From Chromera velia (lineage: Eukaryota > Sar > Chromeraceae): DNA of 46,647 nucleotides. Positions 20,275-31,469 of this stretch are shown here, piece after piece. Every line of letters begins with the position of its first letter. The stretch's first letter is position 1. The stretch covers positions 111,600 to 158,246 of the forward strand of contig JAHBMJ010004523.1 of the NCBI GenBank assembly GCA_018398765.1, in the 5' to 3' direction. Made by a program: the position numbers and the translations under genes. Below the pieces are notes generated by a model that did not search any database, was not told where the DNA came from, and saw only the letters and a list, made by a program, of their open reading frames with translations.

Positions 20275-20998
20275 CCGAAGGGTAATCGCCTTGACCCCCT
20301 TCTCCGTCTGCAGTATCTGTGTGGAGAAATCAAATACAGAACAGAGACACCAACGAGCGAGTTCCTTTCGATCGGACTCTTTGAAGAGATCCTCTACAAT
20401 CTCTTCCTCGGTGGCAAGAATGTGCCCCTTCGCATCGTTCTCTCTCGCTAGCAACTTGCGCGCCCTCTCACCTTTCATCACCGTACATGCAATCTCAAAG
20501 TGCGTGTCGAGGGCTTTTGCAATCCGTGCTTTCTTTATCTCTCTTTTTCGCCTTCTGCACTCACGGATTTGATTCCTCCTCTGAGATTTGGACATCTCAG
20601 ACCACCGAAGGAACTCGGCGGTATTTGCTTCCTTGGCTGCCTGGTCGGCAACGATATCAACGTCTACCGGGACTTCGTCTGAAGGGACAGAGGGGATAGG
20701 ATCAGGCATAGGAGGTGCCTGCTCAGCAATTTTAAAGTCTGTCATACACGGCAGAGGGAAGCTGTCTATCAGTGGGGAGCTTGAACCGCTCCACAATATC
20801 TTTCTGCTTTACTGTCTACAGCTCGGCAGGAAAGAAACTTCCATCATCCCTCTGCTTCAACCGTGCTACTATGATGCTCCTCACTTGCTTTTCTCCCTCC
20901 TTCACAATCTGCCCTAGGAACAGGGCCCCATCTGACTATCGGGCAAGAACACCCTGCAAACGAGGCACGCGAACGCCTCGGGGAGAACGAGGGAGCTA
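20275..20998 (-). pseudogene. Copia integrase-RT linker, left part
   Basis: Charged linker between integrase and RT. The distal frame (20275-20796) is Arg/Lys/Glu-rich. The proximal part (about 20790-20998) is in another frame and has stops TAG at 20996-20998, 20936-20938 and 20816-20818. It continues directly from the frame at 32064-32650 once the chromovirus and one ATGG copy are left out. Confidence 0.65.
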
Positions 20999-21002
20999 AT
21001 GG
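20999..21002. repeat. Target site duplication ATGG, left copy (chromovirus)
   Basis: ATGG next to the left LTR and again at 32060-32063 next to the right LTR. If the terminal A is shared it can be read as AATGG. Confidence 0.75.
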
Positions 21003-21592
21003 TGCGCTACTCTACTTCGGAGGGTAGCTTAGCTAAAGGCTATGAACTCTTACTTTACCTAAAGGTACTCAGGTATTCAAGTCTTCAGTCAACAGTTCAG
21101 ATCTCTCAAAAGGGTGGAGCTTTCACGTTGTGAGTCGATGAGAGACTTTTAGGGCTGACAGTTAGATTTATGAGACTGAGCCTGCATGCACATGGATTTG
21201 CAGGAGACGGCTGTGACCCCGGAAAGATTTGGATGCACGGGGCCAGACTGAATTATTTCGTTTTCCTCAGGCTTTTCTTTCCGGGGCCAGCTCGGTCTGG
21301 CTTGACGTGAATAGCGTGGTCAAGCTTGCATGCAGAGTCCCTCAGCCCAGGGCGGCAAGTCCAGATCTCACCAACTATAGTGAGTCATGAAGTGAAACGA
21401 ATACCAATCGATTCAGGCTGATCAAACTCGAGACTGTTGCAAAAGGACGTTGCGTGACGGATTGATCTGTATGAGTTATAAAGCATAAAAGAGTAGAGAA
21501 AGGGTCGAAGGGCCCAGGTATGCCACCTTACTTCTTTTCTGTAGTAAGCCTTTGCCAGGGTCCTGGTCCTAAAACCCGGGAAGGACACTACA
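21003..21592 (-). repeat. Chromovirus 3' LTR (left)
   Basis: 590 bp, the same length as 31470-32059. By eye there are about 20 differences (near 3.4 percent), all transitions. It begins TGCGCTAC and ends GACACTACA on the plus strand. Confidence 0.92.
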
Positions 21593-21620
21593 TATCCCCC
21601 CCGCTCCCCCAAAGAGAAAA
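21593..21620 (-). promoter_or_regulatory. Chromovirus polypurine tract
   Basis: The minus strand reads GGGGGAGCGGGGGGGATATG directly before the 3' LTR, as expected for a PPT. It supports the 21003-21592 repeat being this element's own 3' LTR despite the 2.8-kb gap from pol. Confidence 0.65.
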
Positions 21621-23456
21621 TCGCGCCCCCGCGATAAGCAAAAGGGCCCCGGCACGGACTTGCACTGCTTTTTTTGCTTGTGGGGCATGCAACAGAAAAG
21701 CAAAGCTTCAGGGAAGACAATTTTCTCCGTCTCCTCTGTTTTTCTTCCTTCTCTCTACCTTTTCTCTCTAACCACACGATTTAAAACGAGCAGCACGAAG
21801 GTGTATAGAAGCGGGGAAGTGCAAAAAGCTCCACTGACACGAGAAGAAAGCAAAATTGAGCTTGGAAAATTGTGGAGAAGCATTGGGCATGAACCGTAGA
21901 TCAGACTCGCAAAGGCGTTTCTGTCCCTCTCAATCTACCTCCCCTCCAACTTTCTTTTTCTTCGGCCATAGTTGTCGCGGCCACTTTGTTCTTTCTTCTC
22001 AGAGTCATATAAAAGTAAAACGGCGGCACTCCCTCGTTTTTGTGAGTAAAAAGGGCTGGAGACTGAGAAAGGATGAGTAGGAGACGGCTAGAGGAGACGG
22101 GGAGGAGCAGTCTGACGACAGGTGCTGAAGGCAAAGGGTGGGAGAAGGTAAGGTGAAGAACACATGAGACAGTACAGCCAAATGAAGCAGTCACATGCAC
22201 AATTGAGAGGGTGTTTCAAGATATGTATCAAGGTGCTGGAAGATGGAAGTGGTGTCGAGTTGCTGAGAAAAGCGGGATCGACCTCTGTGAGTAAGGCACT
22301 CACCTGATACCTGCACCCTCAGTCAGCCCCTCATTTTCCTTCTTTCCCTTTTTCTTTCTTCCTAACGTATTGTACAAAATCAGGACGATATGGGCCATAA
22401 CAGTTCCTTCAATTGGCGGACAGCCTTGCAATCTATCTGATTCTGTCGTATGAGGGATAGGGTACAGGAGGCAAAAAGACGGGGCAAAGGAGGGGAGACG
22501 GACAACTTGACCGAAGTGGTTCAGACACAGAGACGAAATAATACAAGGGGGGGTGGGTGAGGTTGAAGATGTGTCAGGGTAGCTCCTGCGCAATCATTCA
22601 TTGATTCATTTCCTTCTTTCCCGCTGTTCGTTCCTATGCCTATCCCTGCGTAATCGCCCCTTCTTCTTTTATGAAAATTCCTATCTGGCTGAGCATCCCC
22701 TTTCCGTTGTTCCTTCCCTTTCATCAGAGAAGTGTCGACAGTGGATAGAGACACTGAGTGGAAGCAAGTGAGAGGCAATAAGCAAGGAAAGACGGGTCAA
22801 AAGAAATTTAACACGAAAGCAGCGAAGAGCAATTAGGGGAACAGACCATTCGGATTGGCGGTGGGGGAAGTCAGGAATGCTAACCCACTGACAGAGAGGC
22901 ACGGGACTTCATGAGCGTCTCGGAAGTCTGCCTCCAGCGGCAGCATTAATATTCCACTCCACGTGCATGCAGTTGATCGCGCAGGCGCCATGTGCATGTT
23001 CATGTACATGAATGGGTACGTCAATCCCTTTCTCTTCCCTTTTCCCTGTCTTCATGCAGGTCAACCCTAAGGCTCCTGCCCGGGTGAGTGTGCTCGCGGC
23101 GCAAGGAGGCTCCTGCCCCCTCTCCCGTGAGCGGCGTCTCCCAGTTCGATGGTCCTTCAGGCCGTTGTTGTTGATCTTAATTCAGGACCTACTTGCACTT
23201 TCGGTCAGTCTATGGGGAATCAGGTTGACCGTTCAGCAGGGAAGTGCGGCGTGAGAGAGTGTGTAAGCACTGAGGTACTTGCAGAGACAGTCAGAGCGAG
23301 ACCGAGTCGGGAAACAAAAGAAACCAAACTACACCACTTGAGTCACTCGAAAAGTTTTCTTGTCTCCTTTCAACTTGTTGCTCAGAGGTCTGCTATGAGC
23401 TGATTCTTTCTCCCCCCTTTCATGCCTTCTTTCCTTAGCCGGGATGGTAAAGACGG

Positions 23457-23556
23457 TTGGTCATTAACAGAGACTGTGAGCCATTTACGGAGGCTCCCGC
23501 CCTCCCACTGATCTTTGGTCATTAACGGAGACCCTCCCGCTACCATTTACGGAGGC
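23457..23556. repeat. Short tandem repeat, two ~58-bp units
   Basis: TTGGTCATTAAC(A/G)GAGA followed by CCATTTACGGAGGC occurs twice (23457 and 23515), with a shortened middle in the second copy. Confidence 0.7.
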
Positions 23557-23772
23557 GCGGCATTAAATTTTATTATCTTTTTCGTTCAACGTTCATCTTC
23601 CGTTTGTTCTTTTCTTCATTCATCCGGCTTTTCCCTGTGTGACTGCGCCCCTCCCTTGATCCCAATCTGCTTTGCCCCCCCCCCCCGTTTCCGATTTTCC
23701 TTTCACCCCTTGTTGCCCTAATAGTTTTTTCTTTCCTTCCCCCTTCCTTCTTCCCCCTCCCCAATTCCCCCT

Positions 23773-23887
23773 NNNNNNNNNNNNNNNNNNNNNNNNNNNN
23801 NNNNNNNNNNNNNNNNNNNNNNNNNNNNNNNNNNNNNNNNNNNNNNNNNNNNNNNNNNNNNNNNNNNNNNNNNNNNNNNNNNNNNNN
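23773..23887. other. Assembly gap (115 N)
   Basis: Run of N flanked by pyrimidine-rich sequence. The true length is unknown, so the size of the chromovirus is approximate. Confidence 1.
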
Positions 23888-24361
23888 CCCTCCATACTTG
23901 CAGTTCCCTTTCCTCTTCTCCAATCTTGCCTCTCTCCCGAATGGACAACCCGCAGCTCTCTGAGATACACACTTCGATCGGGTCAGTCACTCGAAATCAG
24001 TCAATCGGTCGGCGTGTGCAGTGATGTTCAGCTTTCGTTTCGAATGCTTTCTCTTCTTTTCTTTTCCTTTCTCTCTACTTTCTTGCAGCGATCGCGGTTT
24101 GCTGGTCGTGGGTGTGGCCAGCACCTGCAAGTCAACAAGCCAATCGATCATGCTTCTTTCCTTTTTCTTTTTTCTTGTCCTGTATCATGCTCGATTCGGG
24201 AAAAAGGGACTTCCTAATCACTCGGACAGCCAGTCAATGAAATAGCATACGCATGTGAATAGACACTCAGCCTTTCAAAATTCTTCTTCTTCTCTGCAGT
24301 CGATCTCAGTCCGTCTTCCCCTCTCTCACTGTGGGCCCTAGGCGCTCTAGCCGCGCCCTAC

Positions 24362-26320
24362 TTATGCTTGAAACTGCTCAACCAGGTCGGGGCAGTCCAT
24401 CTCGGTCTCGGGAGTCCATTCCTTCTCCTCGTAGTTCTTGTACTTCAGAAGGAACTCTCGGCCCCTTCTTGTCTCCCTCTTGGCACACACCTCCTCAACC
24501 TCGTACTCCTCCCAGTCGTCCTCGATGGTCTCGGCATCCTTCCTCGTGAACTTGGTGAGGAGGCGGTTATTCTCACCCAGGTTCCTGTACACAAAGGGCT
24601 TGAGGCCATCGCGGTTGATCAACCTGCGATTCTGTGCACCCGGCAACTTGATCAACACTGTGCGGTTCTTGCGCACGTCAACTATACGGAAGGGGCCTTC
24701 GTAGACGGGGGTGAGCTTCCTGGCCTCGCCCTTCTTAACTCTTTTGAGCCTTGCCCACACATAGTCACCCCGCTTGTACTGGAATGGGTTTTTGAAGGCC
24801 TTCTTCTGGGAGTCCTTCAGAATCCGTCGGCCCCTCTGCTTGGCTGCTTGGACGTAGATGTCCCTCGCAGTCTTCTTGTTCTCCTCCCTGATTTCAGCGA
24901 GCAGCTTGACATAGTCCTCAGAGATGATCTCTGTCCCTGCCTGCAGGTCGCTGTCGAGCTGCATAGGGTTCCTGGGGGGGAACCCGAAGAGGAACTCGAA
25001 AGGAGAAACACCTAGTGCAAGGTGTCGAGCGGCGTTGTGAAGGTAGGTGGCGATGGGGAGGTATCGAACCCAGGCGTGCTGGTTCTTGTCAATGTAGACG
25101 GCAAGGATCTGCTTCACCTCCTTGTGCATGCGCTCGAGCTTGCCGTTCGCCTTGGGGTTGTAGGTGGTGATGCAGGCCCTGTCTGTACCAACCAGGTCGG
25201 CAACAGTCTGAACGATCGGGTCCAGGAAGTAGCTTCCCTGATCAGACAGGAGCATTATAGGGGACCCGAAGACGAAGATGACATTCTCGACAAGGAGGCG
25301 GGCAATGGTAGTGGCCTTGAGGTTCGGGATGGCAAGTAGGATCACGTAACGGGAGGCAATGTCCATCACCGAGATGATAAACCTCTTCCCTTCTAACACA
25401 GGAAGCGGTCCCACGGCATCGATGGCGAAGGCAGTGAGGGGCTCAGTGGTGATGGAGATGACCATGGGGTGTTCTTTCTTGTACGTCAGCTTCCTCTTCT
25501 GACAGCCCTCACACGACTTCACGTAGTTCTCCACGTCCGCTGAGACAGAGGGCCAGAAGAACTTCGCAGTGACTTTCGAGAGCGTGTGTCTCACCCCCAC
25601 GTGTCCGGCACAGAGGTTCTCATAGTGGTCAGCGAGGGTTTCTGCTCGGAGGGCCTTTGGCATGACCGTCAAGGCCCGAAAGCCTTTCGTGTGCCTGTTC
25701 AAAGGCGGGAGCAAACGGACGAGGAGGCCATTGTGGAGGACGTGAGCGGAGGCCATCGAGTAAACGGTGGAAAGCTCGTTCTGGTCAGTGGGGAGGGTGC
25801 CGTCAGTCAGGAACTTGATGGTGGGGGCGAAGGACGAATCTTCTCTCTGCTGTTTCTGAAATTCCTCTCTGCTATACTTGCCTGTGCACAAAGGAACAGA
25901 GAGAGAAGGGAGGGAAACAGAGCTCTTCTGAGGCCCGGCGGCCGGACTTCCCTTGGTAGGGGAAGCTTTCGATCCTCTGATGCCTTTCTTTATTCCTGCA
26001 GGCTGCTTGACAACCTTCTTATCGCCGTTCGCGTTGCCTGCTCTGGCCTTCTTCCCGACTGCCACCTTAAATGGAAGAGACGTGACTCTCTTCACGTCAC
26101 TCTTCTTAATGGCAACGGTGACTGGCTTCGAGATGCCAAGGAGCACGATGCCCGAGGCAGGATTCATGTCCTCGTCAGCAGGGATCTCTGCAGATTCGCA
26201 GGCGGCGACAACGATCTCATCTTTCTCCGAGTCTGACGACCCCTCGGGAAGTCGTTTCAGCTTATCGGGGGCCCTTTCTTGGTCAGGCTTGGGGGCCTCG
26301 GAAAGTTGAGCAATCGGTGG
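24362..26320 (-). pseudogene. Chromovirus integrase and chromodomain (pol 3' part)
   Basis: Open for over 600 codons after the TGA at 26321-26323. It starts with a Lys/Pro-rich linker, then the HHCC zinc domain (HYENLCAGHVGVRHT ... SCEGCQKRK) and the catalytic core with AIDAVGPLP (D), LLSDQGSYF (D) and ANGKLERMHKEV (E). A basic domain with GDYVWARLKRVKKG and PVYEGPFRIV follows. The last ~52 residues (24365-24520) form a chromodomain: EYEVEEV, FLLKYKNYEEKEWTPE, CPDLVEQF. In most chromoviral chromodomains the middle aromatic cage position is Trp (KWKGY); here it is Tyr. Chromodomains steer integration to marked chromatin. This half of pol is intact as an ORF, in contrast to the RT part. Confidence 0.9.
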
Positions 26321-27457
26321 TCATGATATCGCATCGGCATCGAGGTGACTCGCTCCAGCCCGATGCTGAACCTCGAACTCGTAGATGGCCAACTTCAGAG
26401 ACCACCGCATCACTCTCGGCTGAGAGTCCTTTTGCATGTGAATGTGTTGAAGGCTCCTGTGATCGGTGATGACTATAAAGCGACGGCCATAGAGGTAGGC
26501 CTTGAACACGTCGACAGCGTAGACGAGGGCAAGGGCCTCCCTCTCCATGATACTCCACTTCTTCTCGAGATCTGTCATGGTTCTCGAGGCGAAGGCGATG
26601 GGGCGTTCATGGCCTTCCTCGTCCTTCTGAGCGAGCACGGCACCGATGGCATCGCTGCTGGCGTCAGGCTTGACAAGAAAGTCGCGATCGAAGTCAGGGT
26701 GACGGAGGACGGGCTCTGAGGTAAGGGCCTCCTTCAGCTTGGCAAAGGCCTGCTTCTGGAGTTCCTCCCAGACGAACGGTGTGTTCTTCCGGAGGAGTGA
26801 AGAGATGGGGTACATAACCTGAGAGAAGGAGGGGATAAAACGGCGGTAGAAAGAGGCCAATCCAATCAGCCTCTTGACGTCCTTTTTGGACTTGGGGTCG
26901 GGTGCGGAGAAGATGGTCTCGATCTTTGCAGGGTTGGGGCGGAGGCCGTTGGTATCGATGATGTGACCGAGGTAGAGGAGGGACTCGGATGCCCACGAGC
27001 ACTTCACGAAACTGAGCCTCGCTCCAGAGTCTCAGAAGCGGTTGAGGGTTGCTCTCAAGTGCTGCATGTGCTCGGGCCAGTTGAGGTAGACGTTCACGAA
27101 CGAGCCCATACCTGCCAGCATGACGTCCATGCTCCTCTGAAAGATCGAGGATGCCGTTGAGATCCCCATGGGCATCTTCAGGTACGTGTACTGCCCGTCG
27201 GCGGTGACAAAGGCCAAGATGTCTCTGTCTGATAGCCGCACGAGGACCTGGTAGAAACCCTGGTGGAGGTCGAGAGAGGAGAACCAACGCTTCGCTTGAA
27301 GTTTGGTGAGTATGTGATCGAGACGGGGAAGGGGGTACCGGTTTTTCTTGAGGGTATTGTTCAGCCTGCGATAGTCGATGCAGATGCGCAGCTTGCCGTT
27401 CTTCTTCCTGACAAGAACGAGAGGGAAGCCCCACGGGGAGGAGGTCGGTGCAAATTA
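26321..27457 (-). pseudogene. Chromovirus reverse transcriptase and RNase H
   Basis: Same frame as the integrase. RT blocks: SPWGFPLVLVRKKNGKLRIC, DYRRLNNTLKKNRYPLPRLD, FSSLDLHQGFYQV, FVTADGQYTYLKMPMGISTA, then FVNVYLNWPEHMQHL. The expected YLDD box and about eight following residues are missing: YLN runs straight into PEHMQHL. Next come LYLGHIIDTNGLRPNPAKIE, IGLASFYRRFIPSFS and the RNase H segment KPDASSDAIGAVLAQ, EREALALVYAV, VITDHRSLQHI, ending HLDADAIS before TGA 26321-26323, where Arg (CGA) is expected. Other stops: TAA 27455-27457 and TGA 27032-27034. RT would be inactive without the Asp pair. Confidence 0.9.
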
Positions 27458-29089
27458 CCGTGCAATGACGCCGACATCCAGCAACTTCTGGAGATTCTCA
27501 CGAAGCTCAGCCCGCATTGCATGGGGGACCATGCGAGGCCTACTATACATGAGTGTGGTGCCGGGTTCGACTTCCACTCTCGCTTCCACGCCTTTGAAGG
27601 TGCCGGGGTCCCGTACAGTGGGAAAGAGGTCAGTATACTCCATAAGGAGTGCCCGTAGCTCTTTCTGCTGCTGCTCTGAAAGGTGTATACACCCTTCAAC
27701 GGCCTTGTCGATCTCCTTCTCAGCCTCTTTCCTCTCCTCCTCTGTCATGTTGGTGTTCTTGTTGGGGACAGACCTTTCTGTCCCCTGTGTCCCTCCGGTC
27801 GCGGCTGCAGATACTCAACACCCTGTCGTCTTTGCCCGATCCTCGTTTCTCTCGGCTTCCTCCTGCTCGGCCGAAATATTCTTGCAGAGGGTGGCAAGGG
27901 CGAGAGGGCGTCCCTTAAGGATCACAGCGTGCTTTTTGCTGACGTTGATCACGTTCAGGGTCAGCTCTCTGTTCTCAATGATAGACACTGAGTTGCCGAT
28001 GGTGAGGTGGGCAGGTAGGGCTCCTGCGATGCGCTCTAATAGGACAGGCGCACCGTTTAGAATCCTTGAGGACTCGGGAAGCTTCACCTGCATGTGCATA
28101 CCTGAACGGGGAGGGATAACGGTTTTGGCAGTCGACAGGGTGGGTGTCTGGAGGCTCGCCTTTTCCTTCTGCAGCTCAGTAAGGGGGAAGAATGTGATGA
28201 CCTCCGTCTCTTCTTCCTTGTCGAATCGGCTCTAGAGGGTCAGCTTGGAGTCCTCGAAGGACTGGCTCTTGGCGTGACGTGTCAGCCAGTCCATCCCCAG
28301 AATCGTATCGTGCATGAGGTTCGAGCAGATGTAAAAGGTGTGGCGGAGGGGTCGTGCGAATGAGAAGAGGGTAAGGTTGATGAATCCCGTGATCTACAGA
28401 GGGGAATTCCCTTCTCCAACCACCCGAACGTCAGTCGCTTTGAAATGCCTGCGGAGGGAGGGTCGCAGAGCAAAAAGAGTAGACAAGACTTTGTCACTCA
28501 TCAAACTGATATCCGCACCTCCGTCAACAAGAGCAATGCTGGACACACACTTCTCGATGAGAAGCGGGAACCTATGACGCTCAGGGACCGGTCGGAGGAA
28601 GACGTTGGCAACTCGAGGGGCCCCTAGAGGCCCTCTTCGTGCTGTAGGGTCTGGCGGTTGGGGACGGCGCTTCTGCTGCTGCTGTTTCAGTTTGCTGGTC
28701 GGGGGGTCTAGTCTTGAGGTATAAGGCAGGTGCGTAGTGGGGTCTGTGACAGGGTGGAGAGGAAGAGGCTTCTCACTCGTTAGGCACATCTGGAGCAGGG
28801 GGTGCCAGTTGTACTCCCATATTCCAGGAGCAAGCCCGCCGAGGAGATCGGGAATGCTGATATTGTTCGGGACCAAATCGTTGCAGAAAGCATAGGCGTA
28901 CTTATACATCAAGGGGACTGGACTCGCCATCCCCCCAAAGAACTCTGTGTGGTCCTCTGTCGTGTTTGGCTGATCATCAGGGGGGTCAGGGGGCCTATTC
29001 TCTGCAGCTGCTGCAGAGACTTGTGCTGTCTGGGCGGTTTGGGTAGTCTGGAGTCGCCCTGGCTCCAGACCCTTCAGTTTGACGCCCTC
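27458..29089 (-). pseudogene. Chromovirus protease and pol 5' part
   Basis: Pol frame, open from 29089 except for TAG 28394-28396, TAG 28232-28234 and TGA 27815-27817. The retropepsin motif is ALVDGGADISLMS, where D-S/T-G is usual, so the catalytic triad reads D-G-G. The downstream protease block ILGMDWLTRH follows. The segment to 27458 ends with the pre-RT region (EYTDLFPTV, PHAMRAELRENLQKLLDVGVI). The frame is -1 relative to gag, with 44 nt between the gag stop and the current opening of the pol frame. Confidence 0.8.
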
Positions 29090-29133
29090 CTATTGACGGA
29101 AGCAGAGCAGCCTTGGAAGGGTGCTCTGTAGGG

Positions 29134-31257
29134 TCAGGGGGGAGGGATAGAGTAGACTTGGGGAGGACCCAGGGGCTCTCGGTTCGCGTCTGTGGCGAAT
29201 GGAGGGGGACGAGGGACGCGCTGGTGACATTCCGTTCCTCCTGTACCTCTATCGCCCCATCCACGCTGTTGGCACTCAGCCCACTCGAGCAGGTTCATCT
29301 CCGTACCACCGGTGCCTGAGGGGTCGGCAGGTGGAGGATGGAAGCAGACGCGGCCGTTGCGTCGAGCTGGGTTGAGAGTGACGCGGGGCCTAGCGCAGGG
29401 CTGCTCCTGCTGACCGCCGTTCATGTTTGGAGTGGCGGGGTTCTGGAAGGGGTTCCTCACACGCCGCATGGTGGGGGGCTCTTCGAGATCTCCGTAGTTC
29501 AGGGGGCGGGCTCTGTTTGAGAGCTGCTGCTGCTCCGAGAGTTGCTGCTGCTGTTCCTCACGAATCCTTCTATACTGTTGGACAAGAGCCCTCGCTGCGG
29601 GGTCAGAGGAGATATACGATCTGGGGTGGATGCAAGCAGGTGCTAGGTGTCTTCTTTCCCCGCACTTAAAGCAGCGGTCCTCGTCTCTGACGGTGCACGT
29701 GTCCCCAAAGTGCGGTCGGGTCCCTGCACACTTACGGCAGAAAGAAGATTGAAGAGATCCCACTTTTATAAGGTTGTTGAGCGCATCTAAAAAATCTCTG
29801 GGCAGAGGCTGGCTAGAGTCTGGGATAGGGGCTGCAGGGTTGGGGTTGTAGGCGCAGTTGTAGTCGGGCTTCCACTCAGGGACGTGGGCAATAGCGGAGG
29901 AGACGCGGTTAGTAGAGTTGCGGACACTGGTGGTGTTGGCCTGGGCGAGCTTCTCAGCGGAGGCAACAAGGGAATCAAATGTGGTGTGGGTCTCGATGGC
30001 GAGGACGGTCTTGACAGTCTCGTTGAAGATGCCCTTACGGAACCTCTTCATGACCTTTGGGTCGTCCTCATCAATCTTTGCCTCCCTGCAGATGTTGCTC
30101 ACCCGCTCCGTATATGCGCGGATGTTTTCATCTGCAGGGATATCTTGTACGATGTGCTCGAGCTTTTCTTTGGCGGCGTCGCGCTGGGCCTCGGTAAGAC
30201 CAAACTTAGTGAAGAAGTATTTCTCCAGGTCGGAAAGGGACTCGATTGGTTTGTTCTTCTCCTCGATGGAGGAAGAGAACCAGGTGGCTGCTACTCCCCG
30301 CAGTGCCTTACGGAAGTAGTATCGGGTCTCGATCATGTTCCACTTATGGACGTGGGCGTCTGCTTTGAAGGAGGTCCAGAACTCCTGCGCCTTCTGCCTC
30401 TCCCCACTGAAGGTAAGCATATCTGCCTTCACAGTGGGGTTGGACAGGTGTCCAGCACGTTTCCTTGAAGACTCAGAGAGGCCGGGGTTCGTGGTCTCGC
30501 GAGTAGGAGCAGCGATCCTCTTGGCCTTGTTGTCGGTCTCCTTAGTGAAGGTGACCCTCCTGGGGCGGGGGCCGTTGCAGGTCCACCACCTGTCGTTGTC
30601 AGAGCCGACAACTTCGGGAGGGTCTCCTTCATCATCGTTATCGGGCTCGCTGCCGTCAGGATCGTTGCCTCCCGGTGCCGCAGCAACTGAGGCTGAGGTG
30701 CCATCGGTCTTGGGCTTGTCCTTCTTTGCCTTCTTCACCGGCTCAAGGACAACAGCCTGTCCGTCTCCGTCTAAGTGAACGAAGATGGTCCTCTTCCTGT
30801 CCGGGTGACGGAAGGCATGAACGCCAAGGCCCGCATACACACCACCGCCTGCAGACATGGGGAGAGGGACAGGGGAGATAGAAGAGACAGGGTTGGCAGC
30901 TGTCGCAGGGGGACATGAGAGGTCAGTGCCACCCTGGAGAGCTGCGCGAGAGGACTGACCCTCCGGTTGGGCGGGCTGAGTAGCCGCTCCTCCCTGGAGG
31001 GCAGTGGTGTCCTGGTGTCCTGTCCCTTGGCCAGCATCTGCGGCAGCGTCCGCAGCCTGTGCCTCCTCTTCCACAAGCTTCTGTGCCATCTCGGCGTCTG
31101 CTTACACTTGCTGATCTCTCTGCTCAGCCTCCTCTTCTTTCATTACAGCTGCACAGGCCTTGCGTTTTGCTGCGGCCTTTAGCTTCTTGTTGACCTTCTT
31201 GAGGGGGGCTTTGGGCTTGGCAGGTGGGTCACGCTTGGTGCTTCGGGTGTCAACCAT
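29134..31257 (-). pseudogene. Chromovirus gag
   Basis: Starts MVDTRSTKRDPPAK at 31257, a typical gypsy gag opening, and runs to TGA 29134-29136, interrupted by one TAA at 31102-31104 (probably from CAA). The capsid region lies near the middle: KADMLTFSGERQKAQEFW, RKALRGVAATWFSS, then LEKYFFTKFGLTEAQR. A Cys-rich segment follows with one canonical CCHC knuckle, CFKCGERRHLAPAC, preceded by CRKCAGTRPHFGDTC. The N-terminal third is Ala/Gly/Pro-rich and acidic. A Gln/Pro-rich tail precedes the stop. Apart from the TAA it would be about 707 residues. Confidence 0.88.
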
Positions 31258-31449
31258 ACTGTCTTCAAATTGGTGAAACAGAGGGGGACATAGCAGATTT
31301 TGTTTGAAAGCGTTCAAGCGAGAGAGTTTCAGTCCCTTGGGGCAGAGTGTGAACGAAGCAGAGCGAGCACTTGCGGAGTCGGAGTGATTGCAGACCGACG
31401 TAGACTGGAGACAGCTATGGCAGGAAGACTTCATATTGTAGTCGACTCT

Positions 31450-31467
31450 CGCTGAAAAGCGTCTCCA
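31450..31467 (-). promoter_or_regulatory. Chromovirus primer binding site
   Basis: Two bases inside the 5' LTR the minus strand reads TGGAGACGCTTTTCAGCG, with the TGG that pairs to a tRNA CCA end. I cannot identify the tRNA. Confidence 0.5.
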
Positions 31468-31469
31468 CC

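Larger units (their letters stand above)
21621..24361. other. Chromovirus 3' non-coding internal region
   Basis: No env or gag-pol homology. The plus strand, antisense to the element, shows several splice-site-like arrangements: ACCTCT-GTGAGTAAGG at about 22291, ...CTTCATGCAG at 23059, CCCGG-GTGAGTG at 23082, ...TTTCTTGCAG at 24088 and ...TTCTCTGCAG at 24299. These could be remnants of captured host exons, but no family is recognisable. A ~58-bp tandem repeat lies at 23457-23556 and an assembly gap at 23773-23887. Confidence 0.4.

Noticed and set aside
22183-22312. Exon-like plus-strand segment (…GSGVELLRKAGSTS then GTGAGTAAG)
   Set aside because: Attractive donor, but no homology and no matching partner exons; mentioned only as part of the chromovirus tail finding.
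24368-27160. Plus-strand frames across 24.3-27.2 kb
   Set aside because: Antisense shadows of chromovirus pol.
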